This document shows positions 1 through 12,457 of a stretch of 64,000 nucleotides of DNA, in pieces. This DNA comes from Atherinomorus stipes (lineage: Eukaryota > Chordata > Actinopteri > Atheriniformes > Atherinidae). Made by a program: the position numbers and the translations under genes. The stretch spans positions 1,984,001-2,048,000 of the forward strand of contig JALJCO010012682.1 in the NCBI GenBank assembly GCA_023101725.1, read 5' to 3'. Positions within the stretch are counted from its first letter, which is position 1; every line of letters starts with the position of its first letter. The notes under the pieces are model-generated. The model was not told where the DNA came from. It did no database searches and saw only the letters and a list, made by a program, of their open reading frames with translations.

Positions 1-2010
1 AGTAGGCTTAGCAGAGGGTAAACTAAACTTTCACATCTTAAAATCCTTCAGTTTCTATCCTCATTGGCACAAGCCCTTTCCATTTACATTACTTAAAACA
101 AAATGTTTATGTTTACAACAATATCTTATCGGGGAATCTCTTTTTCACAAGAAAGGGTCTTCCAGACACTTTATCTCACCTGTAACTTACAGTAGAGCTA
201 AAGGTCCATCTGAGTGTTTTGTATGCAGGTGTCCATTTCTGCACTGCTAAACTCTTCCACAATCTCATTTCTTTCAACTAATCTTCAGAGAGGAGAGCAG
301 TACTCACCAGCCTGTACGTGTATGGGATATGATAGAGCTTGGGGAACACCATGTTCTTGTATCATCACCGATCAGACATTAAGTTACTCTGTCACTGCAA
401 AGTGTTCCTAATTGTGGGGAAGTGAACAATGCATCCACAATGACTTCTTTACTGCGACAACTCTGCTGCAGTTTGTAGTGAAACAGGGAGGAGGGCCACG
501 CACAAGCTCAATAATTAGTTGACGTGTTGATTTGTCAGGGATTATACACACATTTACCCCAAACCGTGTATCAGATCAAAGCTGTTTGAAGCCACTGAAT
601 CCTTCAGAGTTTGTCTCATTTTGTTTATCTTCATGCCAAGCGAGCTACAGCCATCATAGCATGCAGAATGGGCACATTTTATTTATTTATTTTTTCCCCA
701 AAAAAAAGAAATCCTCTGATATTAAAAATGTTATGACTATTCAGTATAACACAGACATCTTAATTTGTTCATGAACCATATAACTTCCACTTGTAGTTTC
801 TTTTCCATGTATCCAAATTGTATAATTATATAACTGCATCACCTTCAATACTTAAAAACTCCTGCATTGTGAATGTATATATAATGTAGGGTACTGTTGT
901 GTGTATGAGAAGAAGCTAGTGTGTTTTTCTCTTTTTGAATTCTTCCAGCACCCCTAATGTGACTGTTCTATATTTAGTTCTCACATACTGTTGCTACATG
1001 TAGAGATGGTGAAGTAATGAAGGGCAAAGGGATGCAGTAAGTTGTTCTTCAACTCCTCGCACATGCTCAGAAGAAAATATTTTTTGCAAAAGGTCCTATA
1101 GCATACATTTCCTAGTGCTTCCTCTTTGATCTGTGTACTGCTGTGCCTAGCTGGCTAAAGTAGGATAAGATTTGTCACTCAACATCTCTCTTGTGTTTCA
1201 ACGCATTTGGGTTCTGCCTCATATGTTCATTTGTTGGTAATCACACTTTTTTTTTTAGAGTGAACATTGTATGCATTTTGCCCACACACACACACATACT
1301 GTATACACACACATCTGCTTTTAATCAAGACTTGCATTTGAGCTGATATGGTATATCAGTTTTATGGTGTGTTTTTTTATGTCTTAATTTGTTATGATTG
1401 TTCAGCTTATTCACATGTGTAAAATAGTTGTAACCAATGGGAACCAAACAAGCTTTACAATTATGTAAACATAATGAGATGAGTATTTTTATATAGTTGA
1501 CACATGATTAAAAATGACTTGCTTTCTTCTCACTAGTACCTTGCACTTACCACATGTACTAAAAGAAGAATATGTCCAAATACGCAGTATTTGTGAAGGT
1601 AAAATAATGAATTTCCTTGCAGGTTGATGCTCCATTTTGTACAATATACATATATATGCTGTACAGTAAAGAAATTTTAAAACTACAAAAACTCTTTTAG
1701 ATATACATTATTTATTTTTACCATTTTGTAATTTAGACACTATACTGTAGCTTCAATATTGCCAGACTTACTGGAAGTGCCTATATTGGTATTATGTATC
1801 ATACAGTGAATATATTTGAAGATCATTAGACGTTGTCACAAACTGAACCATGTGGATGTTGTAATGTGAATACATTGAATTACAAAATTACAATTTCTGT
1901 GGTATCCTTGTGACGGTCATGTGTTGATTTTTCTTTCATTTAATTTTCCTTTAGAAAAAAACAAACAAATTAAGCTGCTTCAGTATGGTGCACCATCATA
2001 TTTTTAGAGA
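1..2010. other. AT-rich intergenic DNA, no gene recognised
   Basis: No exon, RNA gene or intact repeat is recognised. The stretch is AT-rich, with short CA/TG runs near 1285-1315 and many TGTAAATA- or ATATACAT-like words around 1440-1890, which resembles a long 3' UTR. In mammals the gene before SLCO1C1 is PDE3A on the same strand, so a PDE3A 3' UTR is conceivable, but nothing in the sequence proves it. Short open frames such as the one at 214-411 show no protein similarity I recognise. Confidence 0.4.
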
Positions 2011-2014
2011 TTAA

Positions 2015-2485
2015 AGGGACTAGAGGCAGGAATTTAAAAAAAAACCAAACATGCATGTCCATTTTTTTTAATGGCTGATGAAGCGCTAAATGCCAAAAAG
2101 AACGTTTCCACCCACGTTTCTCTCCGTTGCCTTGAACAGGCTGTGTGCTGCAAAATGGGCTGCAATTCGGTGGCCGAATTTCCCGCGTTGCCCTGTGGAC
2201 GTGACGTCAAATGACGCTACATCCGCATTTTTGACACAGGAAGAAGACGGTCGCAGTAAATTCAAACACTGTAAACGATAGTTATGGATTCTTCCGCCGT
2301 CAGCAAACAATCCAGATCAACTAAAAGACCACTAAAAAGTGCACTATGAAGAAAAAGCATAGTAAACAACATTATAGCTTCAGTTTGTGCACGCTCCCGT
2401 GACGGCTTGGCTCGTGGCTGCAGTTACCTGAAGCGCCAGTCGCGGCAGTCGAGAGCTTCGTTTCTTAATCTTGCCTCTAGTCCCT
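2015..2485. mobile_element. TTAA-flanked MITE, copy 1
   Basis: This 471-bp non-autonomous DNA transposon starts AGGGACTAGAGGCA and ends with the exact reverse complement TGCCTCTAGTCCCT. It is flanked by TTAA at 2011-2014 and 2486-2489, a target-site duplication typical of piggyBac- or Kolobok-type transposases. The interior has no coding sequence but is GC-richer and CpG-bearing compared with its surroundings. A second copy of similar length is at 49175-49634, so the borders rest on a two-copy comparison as well as on the terminal repeats. Confidence 0.85.
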
Positions 2486-2942
2486 TTAAGTGAATAATAT
2501 CAGTGAGGAGTGGAGTTTAGACTATTTTGGATGAAGGTTGTGTGTTTTAAGACCATCATTAATTGACTGTTTGCCTATGTTCAGTTCGGAATTTGGCCAG
2601 CTGCCATGTCATTGATCTTGCTCAGTTTTATTTATCTATTTTTGCATCACATAGTAGCAACAAGATACATGTACTGTATATGTAGTTGTTTAATATCAGA
2701 AAAATCTCTAAATGACTTTGGGGATTTTTTAAAACCCTTGTTGTAAACACATTATCATTTGGTGCAGCATAAAGATTCAATATTTGTCCCCACTGTAGCA
2801 TACATGTACAAGCAGAAGACTGGGTTGAAGATAAGTGTATAAATATGCACCAATGGGCTATATGCACAACCTCACTACCTACCAACTACTACAGTACTCA
2901 CTAGGTTCCCCGTTAGCACAGTCTGGTGGACATTGAAAGGCG

Positions 2943-2992
2943 TTTCTTTTCCTTTCTTTTCTTTTCTTTTCTTTTCTTTTCTTTTCTTTTCT
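2943..2992. repeat. (CTTTT)n microsatellite
   Basis: About ten tandem CTTTT units, the first slightly imperfect. Confidence 0.9.
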
Positions 2993-3214
2993 GATACTTA
3001 AGACTTGTAGCAACCCAAAGGGTACCGCTAGCTAGCTGCAGTTAAACACCAGCTACATATCCCAATCTGACAATGTATGTTAAACTGACAGTTGTGCATG
3101 AAACACATCAAGGATGCACTGGGATGCATCATCAGTGATGTATCCTGGGGTCACAGGGTGTTTCGGGTCTTGCAATATCATACACCCTCTCCCAGGCGAC
3201 CCAGTCGGAAGTGA

Positions 3215-3649
3215 TCAAGCCCCGACTTGCATCCCAGCAGCAGTCCACGGGTCAGCCCTCTTTATCCAAAGCCACCGAGTGGCCTTCTCTGCAGCATCAC
3301 TTGCAGATCTAAGGGCTTTCTTCTTTGCTGCTCCCACAATGTCCAAACGACCAAGGACCTTGCAGAGTGATAGTCCTGTAAAACCCCTGCAGCCGACTTC
3401 TATGGGCTCGGAGAAAGTCCTCCAGCATCTCTCCCTGCACTTCTCCACCAGCCCCTGGTACTTGGCTCGTTTTTTCTCATTGGCTTCCTCGATTCGTTCT
3501 TCCCATGGCACAGTTAATTCCAGAATGATCAGGTGTTTTGAAGCCTCAGAAGTAATGCCCATGTCTGGACGGAGGGCTGTTGTAGAAATTTGCTGGGGGA
3601 ATCTCAGCAGCTTTCCCAGGTCGACTTGCAGCTGCCAGTCAGATGCCAT
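3215..3649 (-). pseudogene. Restriction-like endonuclease fragment of non-LTR element
   Basis: A 144-codon fragment with the PD-(D/E)xK-type signature of REL retrotransposons. RPDMGITSEASKHLIILELTVPWEE supplies the D (in RPD) and the E (in ELT), followed by EKKRAKYQGLVEKCRE with the downstream lysines. The tail AAEKATRWLWIKR is the usual C-terminal block of this family in fish. In live elements the domain nicks target DNA for target-primed reverse transcription. Here it is separated from the RT part by frameshifts and is presumed inactive. Confidence 0.75.
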
Positions 3650-4701
3650 GTGCAGGAGGCCTGTTGTTATATGCTGGCATGCTCGGGGTTTCTCTCCAGC
3701 TTTGATGAAGGGGACTGTCTTCTTTGACGCATGGTGGTGTTTGCTAGAGCTGATGGCTCAGGCTAAGCTCTGAGCAATAGCCTTGAGCACCTGGTCATGG
3801 CGCCAATGATAGCGGCCATCCGCCAGGGCCTTTGGGCAGCAGTTAAGGAGTTGTTTTAATGAGCCTCTTCCTGCGCAAAGAAGACAGGAGGGTGTCTCGC
3901 ACTTCCCCCAGACGTGGAAGTTTGCTGGGCTTGGCAGGGTGTCATAGACCACTTGCACCAGGAAGCAGACCTGATGGAAGTCTGCCTGGAGGATGTTTGA
4001 CCAGGTAATCCTGTGCTGTAGCGGACTCTCCCACTTTGTCCAAGTTCCCTGCTGCCTCAGTCCCACCGCCCTGCTCACTCGCTCTTCCTCCATGCCTGCT
4101 CGGACCTCTTCCTGGATCAGATGGTGTCTTTCTCTACCATGGGTCTTTGCTGATCAGGGTTTTTGGGAAGGACCCAAGGCCTACTTTGCCAGTCGCCACG
4201 GTGCCCACCAGTACGTTTTGTCTGAGGCGAGACTCTTCCACCTCCACTTCTTCACCAGCCTTCCACTTCCTCCCCGATCTCACCTCGATGCCAGGTGGTG
4301 ACACCTTCTCTGGTGCGTAGCGCCATAAACTCTTCGGTCAGGCCATTGAAGGGGAGCTGCAGGATGTTGCTTGTCCCATACAGTGCGGTGCTGGTGAGGC
4401 TGCGTGGGAGGCCCAGCCACTTCCAGAAATAGCCACTGACCTTCTTCTCCAGGGACTCAACTGCTGTCATTGGGACGGCATAAATAAGCAGAGGCCACAG
4501 GATTTGGGGCAGGATAGAATGCTGGTAGATCCAAGCTTTACCAGGCAGGCCAGACCTGTCAACATTGGCAAGTCAAGTCCCAAGTTCTGCACCGGACTTC
4601 TGGATGGCGGCAGAGTCTCTCAAGGTGGAGTCAAAGAGTCTCCCCAGTTTCTTGACTGGTTGCTCTGTGATGGTTGGGGTGACAGTTCCGGAGATGGAAA
4701 A

Positions 4702-5295
4702 TCAGAACTTGTCGATCACTTTCCCCCTCTTCGGCACCATGGATCTTGACTTGGAGGGCTTGAAACTCATCCTTGCCCACGTCGGATGGAGGGAGAAAAA
4801 AGGGGGGAGCACCTCCCCTTCCACACTCAGAAGTGAGATGGTTTGTAACTGTTGAATGTCTTTTGAGTTCTCCTCTTTGGGGATCGATACCCCTTCAGCA
4901 CACCTCCACTGGTCAGCCACTTTCCCCCTTCTCCAAACCACCTTCAGAATCTTCCACAGGTGCCATAAAAGCTCTCGGCAGCGCTTGTAGACCAGGTAAA
5001 GAATGCTACTGGGCCCTGGAACAGATGCTGAGCGGGCCGCCTTGATGATCTCCTCAACCTCCTTCAAGCCTGGCTCCTTCAGGCTGAACTGTGTTGTTGG
5101 TGGGGCGGGGCTGATGAGGGCTTTGTTGGGCTCCAGCTCTAGGTCTCTCAGAGGATCGCTCACAGTGTCCTGGAGGAAGCTGTTCACTTGCTCTATGGAG
5201 CACTGAAACCATCCGTTGCGCTTGTCCCCAAGGGTTTGGCGATGAAGGCTGCTCACAGAACAACACCGGTGCTTGCCTTCAAAATTTCCTGGCAA
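4702..5295 (-). pseudogene. Reverse transcriptase fragment of REL-type non-LTR element
   Basis: A 197-codon open fragment. Visible RT landmarks are VEEIIKAARSASVPGPSSI, matching the stretch before the fingers in fish non-LTR RTs (usually ..ARxxSAPGPxGI), and KDIQQLQTISLLSVEGEV, matching the conserved block with P-I/T-S-L-L-xV-x-K. After residue ~160 the similarity jumps to a region downstream of the catalytic domain (FKPSKSRSMVPKRGKV), so the catalytic YxDD core appears deleted. It is a fossil and not expected to make protein. Next to it in the same orientation are the zinc-finger-like and endonuclease blocks of the same element. Confidence 0.75.
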
Positions 5296-5589
5296 TTGAC
5301 ACAGTGTTGTCTCCTACTGGAGCCGATGTCTCGCGTCGTCCCACATATTTCTAAAGAAAGATCATATTTCATGTCTTTGCGGTCATCAGACACCAACAGG
5401 AGGATGCAGAGCTGTTCTGGTGAAGGTGTCCCATTTTAACAAGGGTGACTGCACAAATCCAGGCCAATCACTGGTGTATCTTCATGGAAAAGCAGTAAAA
5501 TGTTATTCCCCATCTAGGAGAGTTTTCCCCTCGTGAATTAAAGCAGTCAAAAATGCAAAAACTGTTCGGCATCGTTGTAATCAACCCTG

Positions 5590-6010
5590 TAAACACCAGT
5601 CTCTATTCTATTCCAATGGACTTCCAAAGGTTTTTGACCGTCAGTTGCAAGCATGTGTGATGACGTGTGCATAAATTACGAAAATCGTACATTGCCGCCA
5701 CCTGCTAGCACTGACAGGTGATCGGTCGCCTGTCACTCAAAAGGAACCGCACCTAATTATGCATAATTTTAAGATTAAATAACAGGATGTTAAAAAGATA
5801 TAACACTCATACAGAGGCTATGAAAGTAAACCTCTTACCTATATCCTATTGACCTATTAAGCCAAAATTATTTTTTTGAACCAGGCTGTAAACATGTATA
5901 TTTCTGCTGTGAAGTTGGCCTTTTTAATATGGAAGTCTATGGGGATTGACTCTCTTTTGCAGCCAGCCCTCACAGATGAGGGGTAAAATGCAACTTTTCG
6001 CACTTACACA
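5590..6010 (-). repeat. Interspersed repeat, truncated copy related to 26700-27425
   Basis: The segment from about 5735 to 5975 is similar to the reverse complement of about 26770-27030. Shared words include TTGAACCAGGCTGTAAAC, TTTCTGCTGTGAAGTTGG and GTCTATGGGGAT. No terminal repeats or coding sequence are visible, so the class is unknown. Confidence 0.6.
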
Positions 6011-6195
6011 TGTACATGGGCTTCGCTTTTCTCTGCCACCAAAAACAAAAAACCAAAAGACCGTGTGTGGTCCTCAGAGGTTAGTGACAGTAATCTGATA
6101 AAAGCAGGTTGAGTCATTTCCATATCGTAAGTGGTCCTGTTTTGATATTTAAAGCCTCATGTATTAATCAGCTTGGGGGAGGGTCATGATCTTAT

Positions 6196-6645
6196 TACCT
6201 CCACCAATGAGGTAATGTTTTTGGTAGTGTGTGTGCATGTGTGCATGTGTGCATGTGTGCGTACTCGCAACTTTACAGAAAAAGTACTGGACGGATTGAC
6301 CTGAAATTTTCACCAGCCATGGTTCTCAGCCCAAGGACGAACCCATTTAATTTTGGTGGTGATCCAGATCAACTTCTGGATCCAGGAATGTTTTGTAGGA
6401 TTCTTTATCATTGTGAGATAGGCCAAGTTTTGAAATTTTTTCATATAACTCCATACAGATAGCCTGAGTGTTTGGTAAAAAAAAAAATTACAAAAAAGGA
6501 TCTCAATTATTTCTATAATGTTTCAAAAGTTGATACGTATCCAGAGAAAATTCTGGATACTATGATCCAGAACACACAAAAATAAGGGAGTAGAACTGCT
6601 TGGTGGAGGTCTGTGCTCTCCGAGTGCTTTTCTAGTTTTTGGATA
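6196..6645. repeat. Teleost interspersed repeat
   Basis: The unit begins ATTACCTCCACCAATGAGGT and ends with CTTGGTGGAGGTCTGTGCTC followed by TCCGAGTGCTTTTCTAGT, words that I recall as the ends of a high-copy fish repeat. The ends share an inverted CCTCCACC / GGTGGAGG core, which suggests a non-autonomous DNA element. A short GTGCAT tandem lies near 6230-6260. No protein is coded. Confidence 0.55.
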
Positions 6646-7326
6646 CATTTTTATTAAAGCACTAAAATATTTCATTCTTCCTCTCTGTTTTTCTCCTTTT
6701 AGTATAGGCGTAATACTTAATAAAAAATTTGCTCAAGGTTTAGTTGCAGGAGGTTGTATTTTTTCTAAGGTCATTATGATCGTGCTAACAGATAAAGGTG
6801 AAATGGACATTTTGTCTGGAGATGCACTTCTTCATTTACGAACACCTTCCAATGATGTCTGGGGTTATAAGTTCAGTACTGTAAAATTGAAGGAATGAAT
6901 TTTGATAGGGCATTAACCTTTTTTGGTCTATTATCTGGAGGAAGAGGATTCAGAAAAGCTGGAGCCACTGGTTGAAAATAACAAAGCCTTCAAACAATCT
7001 CAAAGATTACTTAATTCTAAAAAACAAACAAACAAACTAACAAAAAAAAAACATTTATTAACAGTGGTTAGAAAGGTTCGTGCATTTTTGACTGAAAAGC
7101 TGCTATTTATTTATTTATTTTTTAATCTTTTTAGCATAAAAAGACATTTCACAGTAAGTGATGGTTGCACTTCAGCCTGTTGGAGAAAAATCAAATCTTA
7201 TTCTTTTTTTATGTTTCAAAGTTTGAAATGAACTACATCACATTCGCAGTTAAGAATATACACCAAAGTTTAGTGTTTCCATGTGTGGAATAGGCTATGA
7301 AAAATAGAAATCTGCATATCGTACAC

Positions 7327-9260
7327 AGTCATCTCCACAGACGTAGTTTTGGGGGGGACACAGGGGACATGTCCCCTGCACTTTTTCAAAAGGCCGTTTT
7401 GGTCCCCTGCACTTTTTTTTACTGTCTGAAACTATTTTTTCCAAGCCGTATTTAAACGCACTGTGAGCGCACGCATGCTAGGCCAGCTGGTGTGGATCAC
7501 AGAAGGGAGAGCAGAGCTGCTGAACACAAGGCCGCCTTAATGCATGGGCTTACCTGGGCTGAAGCCCAGGGGCCAATGGAGTTCAGGGGCCTATCATTTT
7601 TGGGAAAAAATTACATAAAAAGTCAAGTTTTTATGCAATTTGTCAGTTTTCCTGTCAATCACATCATATGCAAATTAGGAACTGCTGATCGATCCAAATA
7701 AACCCGTTCCTACCAAGCCCCGCCCCGCCGCCATGTGACAATCTGATGATGCTCCATCACTTAACTTTTGAGACAGGTGAAGGCCGTGTCGGCTAAAAAT
7801 TACGATTTTAGAGGTGTTTTCACAAGAAAATGACTAAAGAGCATCCCGAAGCTCTTTGGATTCTTTCAGCCTCACACAAATGACAGCGAGGAAACCGCTC
7901 ATCTAACCCACCGAGGAGGGCAGCGACGCCCACGCTGATGCCAGAGGTAACGGACCCAGGAGAGGAATACAGAGGTGGGGGGGAGGAGTGACATAGAATA
8001 GAGACTGGCACACGCGCATCAGAGAGAGAGAGGAGGGGGGACGAGATGGCACATTAGCGGTGACCTGGGCCTCTGGGGAAAACTTTGACCGGCCCAAAGT
8101 CCACACTTACAGGATAAAAATGGGACCGATACCTTGTTAAAATAAAAGTGCTGATAAATCTGCGTCAGAGCCATGATTGCTTATATTAATCCAGCAGCCG
8201 ACTGTGGAACAGCAGACTCCAAACCAGAGAAACAGTTAAATGACCAATGTTAATACTCGACACAGGTTCTATAGAGGGATGTTGCAGGTGTGAAATATTT
8301 GGCTGAATGTGGATTTGATAGCTTTCATGAGTGGTTATTTGAGCAGCATGAACTAATCAGCCAGTTTGATTCTTTCTTAAAGTCTAGTTTGATTTGTTGC
8401 TGCTATTATTTATTTATTTTATTATTATTTATTTCAGATTTGGTATTATTATTATCATTATTATTATCATTATTATTATTTTTCATTCTGCTCACATTAT
8501 CTGAAAATCAGTATCATGTTAAACTAAAAACAAAACACTCGGAACAGCCTTAGATAGTATTTTCTATAATGACACTCTTTTTTTTTATATTAAAAAAAGA
8601 GAAAAATCGAGTAAATTTGGAGGACGGGACAGGGCCTACAAACCTTCTCAGCCCAGGGTCCTACCAGTAGGTTAAGGCGGCCCTGGCTGAACGGTATCAG
8701 GAAAGTTCAGCAAACCAGTCAGAGCAGCAAAAGACTTCACAGTTTTTTCCCCCAAAACAAACCGTGTAAGGAGTAGCTGTTTAATACAGATAATGTTAGC
8801 GAAATAATGACTAGTTAACACGGATCAATACATCATGTTAAGCTAGTTTACAAGAATACTGTTGTTGTTACTACATCTCTTGCTATTCAGTTCATGCTAC
8901 AGTAGGAATAAGCCAATCCTCCTTCATTTCTATGGAGGACTTGTGCTTATTACTGATTCCTTATATTTAAAATAAATCTTTATTGCCACATTGTATGAAG
9001 CCAATCAGGCCTTGACCCACTGCTGATAAATATAATGTAAGGGAAAAAATACAATATACAAACAGGATTTTTAGTGTACATCCAAACTCATGATAATTGT
9101 GAAACTACATATTTATCCCTATATAGAGAGAAATCTATGATTGTTGCACCACAAGTTGTTTAACTGTTGATGTCATGCATGAATATATTATTGTCAGGTG
9201 AAGGATAGGGATGCAGGAGGAGATGCTGAAGGAGAAAAGGCTGGAGGCTCACAGGTGAGG
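7327..9260. mobile_element. Probable hAT-like element fragment interrupted by a second hAT
   Basis: The 200 bp before 7520 (GGGACACAGGGGACATGTCC, then CCCTGCACTTTT twice) resembles the end of fish hAT elements rich in GTCCCC..CACTTT. Sequence resuming after 8693 appears to continue it, because the inner element at 7527-8685 has a target duplication joining the two halves. The right border is not resolved. No transposase frame is readable. Confidence 0.4.
7527..8685. mobile_element. hAT-type non-autonomous element with near-perfect 8-bp TSD
   Basis: The ends are CAAGGCCGCCTTAA and TTAAGGCGGCCCTG, inverted repeats with one mismatch. They are flanked by GCTGAACA (7519-7526) and GCTGAACG (8686-8693), an 8-bp target duplication with one change, diagnostic of hAT transposition. 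The 1,159-bp interior holds an (ATT)n-rich tract at about 8400-8480 and no transposase frame. Confidence 0.75.
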
Positions 9261-9357
9261 TTGCAAAAATAAATATAGTCATGAGATGAAGCATTGTGAC
9301 AAATGTTATAGGAGATAATCTGTATCAGAGCTTTCAAAGTTCAAACACCTGCATCTA

Positions 9358-9891
9358 CAGTTGAATTCAAAATTATTCATACCCTCCAACTAAAGAAGAG
9401 GCTAAACTGACAATATTATTCAAATAACAAGAAACTAAAAAAACTAATAATAAAAAAGAATTTACAATATTATATTTTAGTGAAGTAAATTTTTCAATTT
9501 TAGTTGAATGATTTTTTTTTTAAACCAAACAAACAAAACTGTCCCAGACACATTAGAACACCTTTCTCGTGAAATGTGGTCCAAAATACCTGTGAACAAG
9601 TGCAGAAGTATTTTTGAACATTACAGAAAACACCTGATTGCAGTGATTACCTTAAAGTGTTGCACAACAAAGTTTAAGTTCAGGAGCCCCATCATTTTTA
9701 CTTATTTTAATTTTTGTGTGTTTGTTTTTAATATTTCTTTCAAACCACAATTCAAAATCAATGTCATTATTTTCATAGAATTCTTTTGTAAATTTTAACT
9801 TATTTCACTGAAGACTGTTTTTCTTTCTTTCTTTTATTTTAGGGTATGAATAATTTTGTATGAATAATTAGGGTATGAATAATTTTGACTG
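9358..9891. mobile_element. Tc1/mariner-like MITE with TA duplication
   Basis: The ends are CAG(TTGAAT)TCAAAATTATTCATACCCT and the inverted AGGGTATGAATAATTTTGACTG, flanked by TA on both sides (9356-9357, 9892-9893). The interior is AT-rich without a transposase frame. Related non-autonomous copies are at 49083-49945 and 51880-52340. The TA target and CAGT ends place it with Tc1-like elements. Confidence 0.75.
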
Positions 9892-10291
9892 TACATATTT
9901 TGTCAGATGAAAAAAAAGCAAACTGGACAGGTACAGCTTTTTACTCAGGCTGGTATACTAAAAAGTCTGTAAACATGTAAATGCATCATTTTACTAGTAA
10001 GAAATAGTAATGAGCAACTAGCAGTGAGTCCATGAGCTGGTCAGGAACTCAAAGTAGGAACATGAACTAGTTTATTTGGCAGTATTTTTGTCATTATTGT
10101 AATTACTCAAATTTGAAGATGCTCATAAATATTCCACCTTGTGTTACGTTTATCTTAACTAGTTCGTCCGCTGCCAAGTTTATTAATAATGCTTGTGCCC
10201 CCCCTTTGAAATCAAAACTTCGTCCTTGGTCATCTCTAACAGCACCACAAGTCTCTCATGAGGGGGAAAAAAAATGCAGCACCTCAAAGGG

Positions 10292-10300
10292 AGAGAGAGA

Positions 10301-10341
<41 letters not shown>
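10292..10341. repeat. (GA)n microsatellite
   Basis: About 25 GA units with a short GTGTGT interruption near 10303. Open frames across it (RERERE or SLSLSL) are artefacts of the dinucleotide. Confidence 0.95.
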
Positions 10342-10343
<2 letters not shown>

Positions 10344-10699
10344 CTTTTGAAAGCAGGACTGCAGCTTTCCTAACCAACGCGCTACAGGTCTTATCAAAGA
10401 GTTATTCATTCCGTAAATCCGAATCATGCCTTGGTGTTGTGGTTTGCACCGACATGTTTACAACGCTTAACCACTGGGATATTTTCAAAGCCCTGCTGTG
10501 AAACGCTGGAGTATTATTTTAATTAGTTGTTTTTGCAGCTTTTGGAGGGGGGTGTCTCATGCGTGTACCTTGCACGGCGATTAGTGTCCACTCTGTCATC
10601 TCCAGCGACGCACGCTGGTCTCTGCCGCACTATTGGAGGGGGTGATTTAATGAAAAGGGGGGTCGTCATACAGCGGAAGGTTTTCTATAATACCAAAGG

Positions 10700-10778
10700 T
10701 TTTTATTTCGTTCCTACTGCATATGGTGAATAAGAAGTTAGAGACGTCGTGAAGAGGACTATTGAAAGTACAAGTCGG
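10700..10778 (+). promoter_or_regulatory. slco1c1: Candidate non-coding first exon / promoter zone of slco1c1
   Basis: A strong donor, CGG|GTGAGTAG, lies after 10778, at the edge of a locally CpG-richer stretch (10550-10780) just upstream of the slco1c1 coding exons. An unbranched 5' UTR from here would splice to the acceptor at 12409 or 12433-12434 ahead of the start codon at 12458. There is no transcript evidence and no clear TATA box, so this is inference from splice signals and position only. Confidence 0.25.
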
Positions 10779-12457
10779 GTGAGTAGCCTATAGGATATAG
10801 TTTTTGGTGAATATCCATCATTCAAAGTCTGTAGTTTCTGACGTGTATGCGGATTTATAGATGTCAAATTTCGGATAATTATGTAAGATGTGTGAATCCT
10901 CACGCAAACAGATTTATCCATGGAAACAGCAGCGACTTTGCAGACTCTAGAAAGCGCATTTAAGCATCAGTATACTGAGAATAGCGGTGATAACAGGAGA
11001 TAAAAGATTGTCTGATAGGAACATTAAATTAGATTCGCTTATCTTGGCTAAATGAGATGTCATTCATTTTTTGACTTTTTAAAAAAATCTTTTAATATTA
11101 ATCTATTTTTTATCCAGCCATTCATGTTTGCGTGATTTTAATTACAGTCAGATTTCATTTTGAACGCTGCTTCCCAAAACTCTCTGAAATGTGCAAATAC
11201 CAAACATGATCAAATAGAGATTTAGAGCGGCTAAGACCCCAGATCTGTGAGTGGCTTTACTCCACCCCCTCCTGAATAGACTCAATGGGCAGTCTTGTCT
11301 AAATCTCATAGTCTAATGATTTGGAGAGAAGGTATCATTTTGTATTTGCATCATTAAAAAACAAATGTGTCTTGTTTTTAGCTGCTTTGCTAATCTTCCT
11401 TGTGTGGGGAACCGGGTGGAGAGCTGCTCACATCTGTTGTCATTATTGCAACATGAATCAGATAGCTGCAGCTGTGAGTAATTTGGTTATTTTGCAGCCA
11501 CCCAAGGGTTTAATGTATGGAGGAGAGATGAAAAAAAAAAAAAACCTGCCTTTACATCAGCATCATGGGTTTTAATAAGAGTCCAACTCTGCCCCGTAGC
11601 AGCTTAATTCAAACATCAGTCAATATTTGGTTATTAATCTCCTATCTTTTCATTGGTCTCATTAATTTACCTATATTGTCTGATTATGTATATTCTTTTA
11701 ATATTAATCAATATTTTGTTGAACTTAAACAAGCCAACTGTTGCTGTGCACTAACACTGATTTATGACAAATAACATTACACATTACATTTCACTCCATT
11801 TCTGGTGCAAATTTAGTGCAATCAGGTGTTACACAAAGTACATCAGAATAGCTACAGTAGCACCCATCAGCTTTGCAAGAACTTTGAATTTGCATGAATA
11901 ATTCTATTAAATATTTGCTTTTGTGACAAATTGAAAGTAAACACAAAAGTAGGTGCCTTAAACAGTCAATTCACTAACTGCATTAAGGGTAGAATTGAAT
12001 TTAAACAGTTAAGACTTCTTTGTGTCAAGACAAAGAAGTGGTCTGTTATTCTGTGGAACACAGGCTTGTTGCCAATCTCATTTTGTAATTCATTAAGAAA
12101 CGATTGGCTAAATTTAGCCCAAAAGATTGATGGCCATGGGAAAATGACAAACAGCTCTCTTTAGCTTTGAGAGGACGAGGAACAATGACGTTTGTCTCAA
12201 ATATAGCAAAATTAGTGTCATACAGTCACCCATATTAGCCTAAAATCCAGTATTTTAAGCCAGGTGTGAGACACATTTTGGATTAGTATGAGTTAGTTGC
12301 GAGTATACACATTTATCTATATTGACCCTTTTATTGAACTAATTATTTTAAGTCTTATTCTTTTACCCCCCAAAGGGGAAAAACCACTATCTTCTTCTCT
12401 TTCTCACAGGTGTGATACACCTTCCACTTTTCAGGAACTCAGGATTAGGAAGCAGCC

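Larger units (their letters stand above)
3115..5300 (-). mobile_element. Decayed non-LTR retrotransposon with restriction-like endonuclease
   Basis: Fragments of one long retrotransposon polyprotein are readable on the minus strand in the expected order. A reverse-transcriptase N-terminal half lies at about 5295-4702. A post-RT thumb-like block with GYFWKWLGLPRSL lies near 4470-4252. A zinc-finger-like C-x-C/C-C block ending NCCPKALADGRYHWRHDQ lies near 4093-3758. A restriction-like endonuclease lies near 3649-3215. Reading frames change several times and contain stops, so the copy is dead. This domain order is known from REL-type non-LTR elements of the R2/R4/NeSL kind; I cannot settle the clade. 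The 5' end is missing or unrecognisable. Confidence 0.8.

Noticed and set aside
3114..3773. 219-codon plus-strand frame
   Set aside because: Antisense shadow of the retrotransposon endonuclease on the minus strand, which has clear motif support.
10113..10377. Frames containing RERERE or SLSLSL runs
   Set aside because: Translation of a (GA)n microsatellite in different frames.
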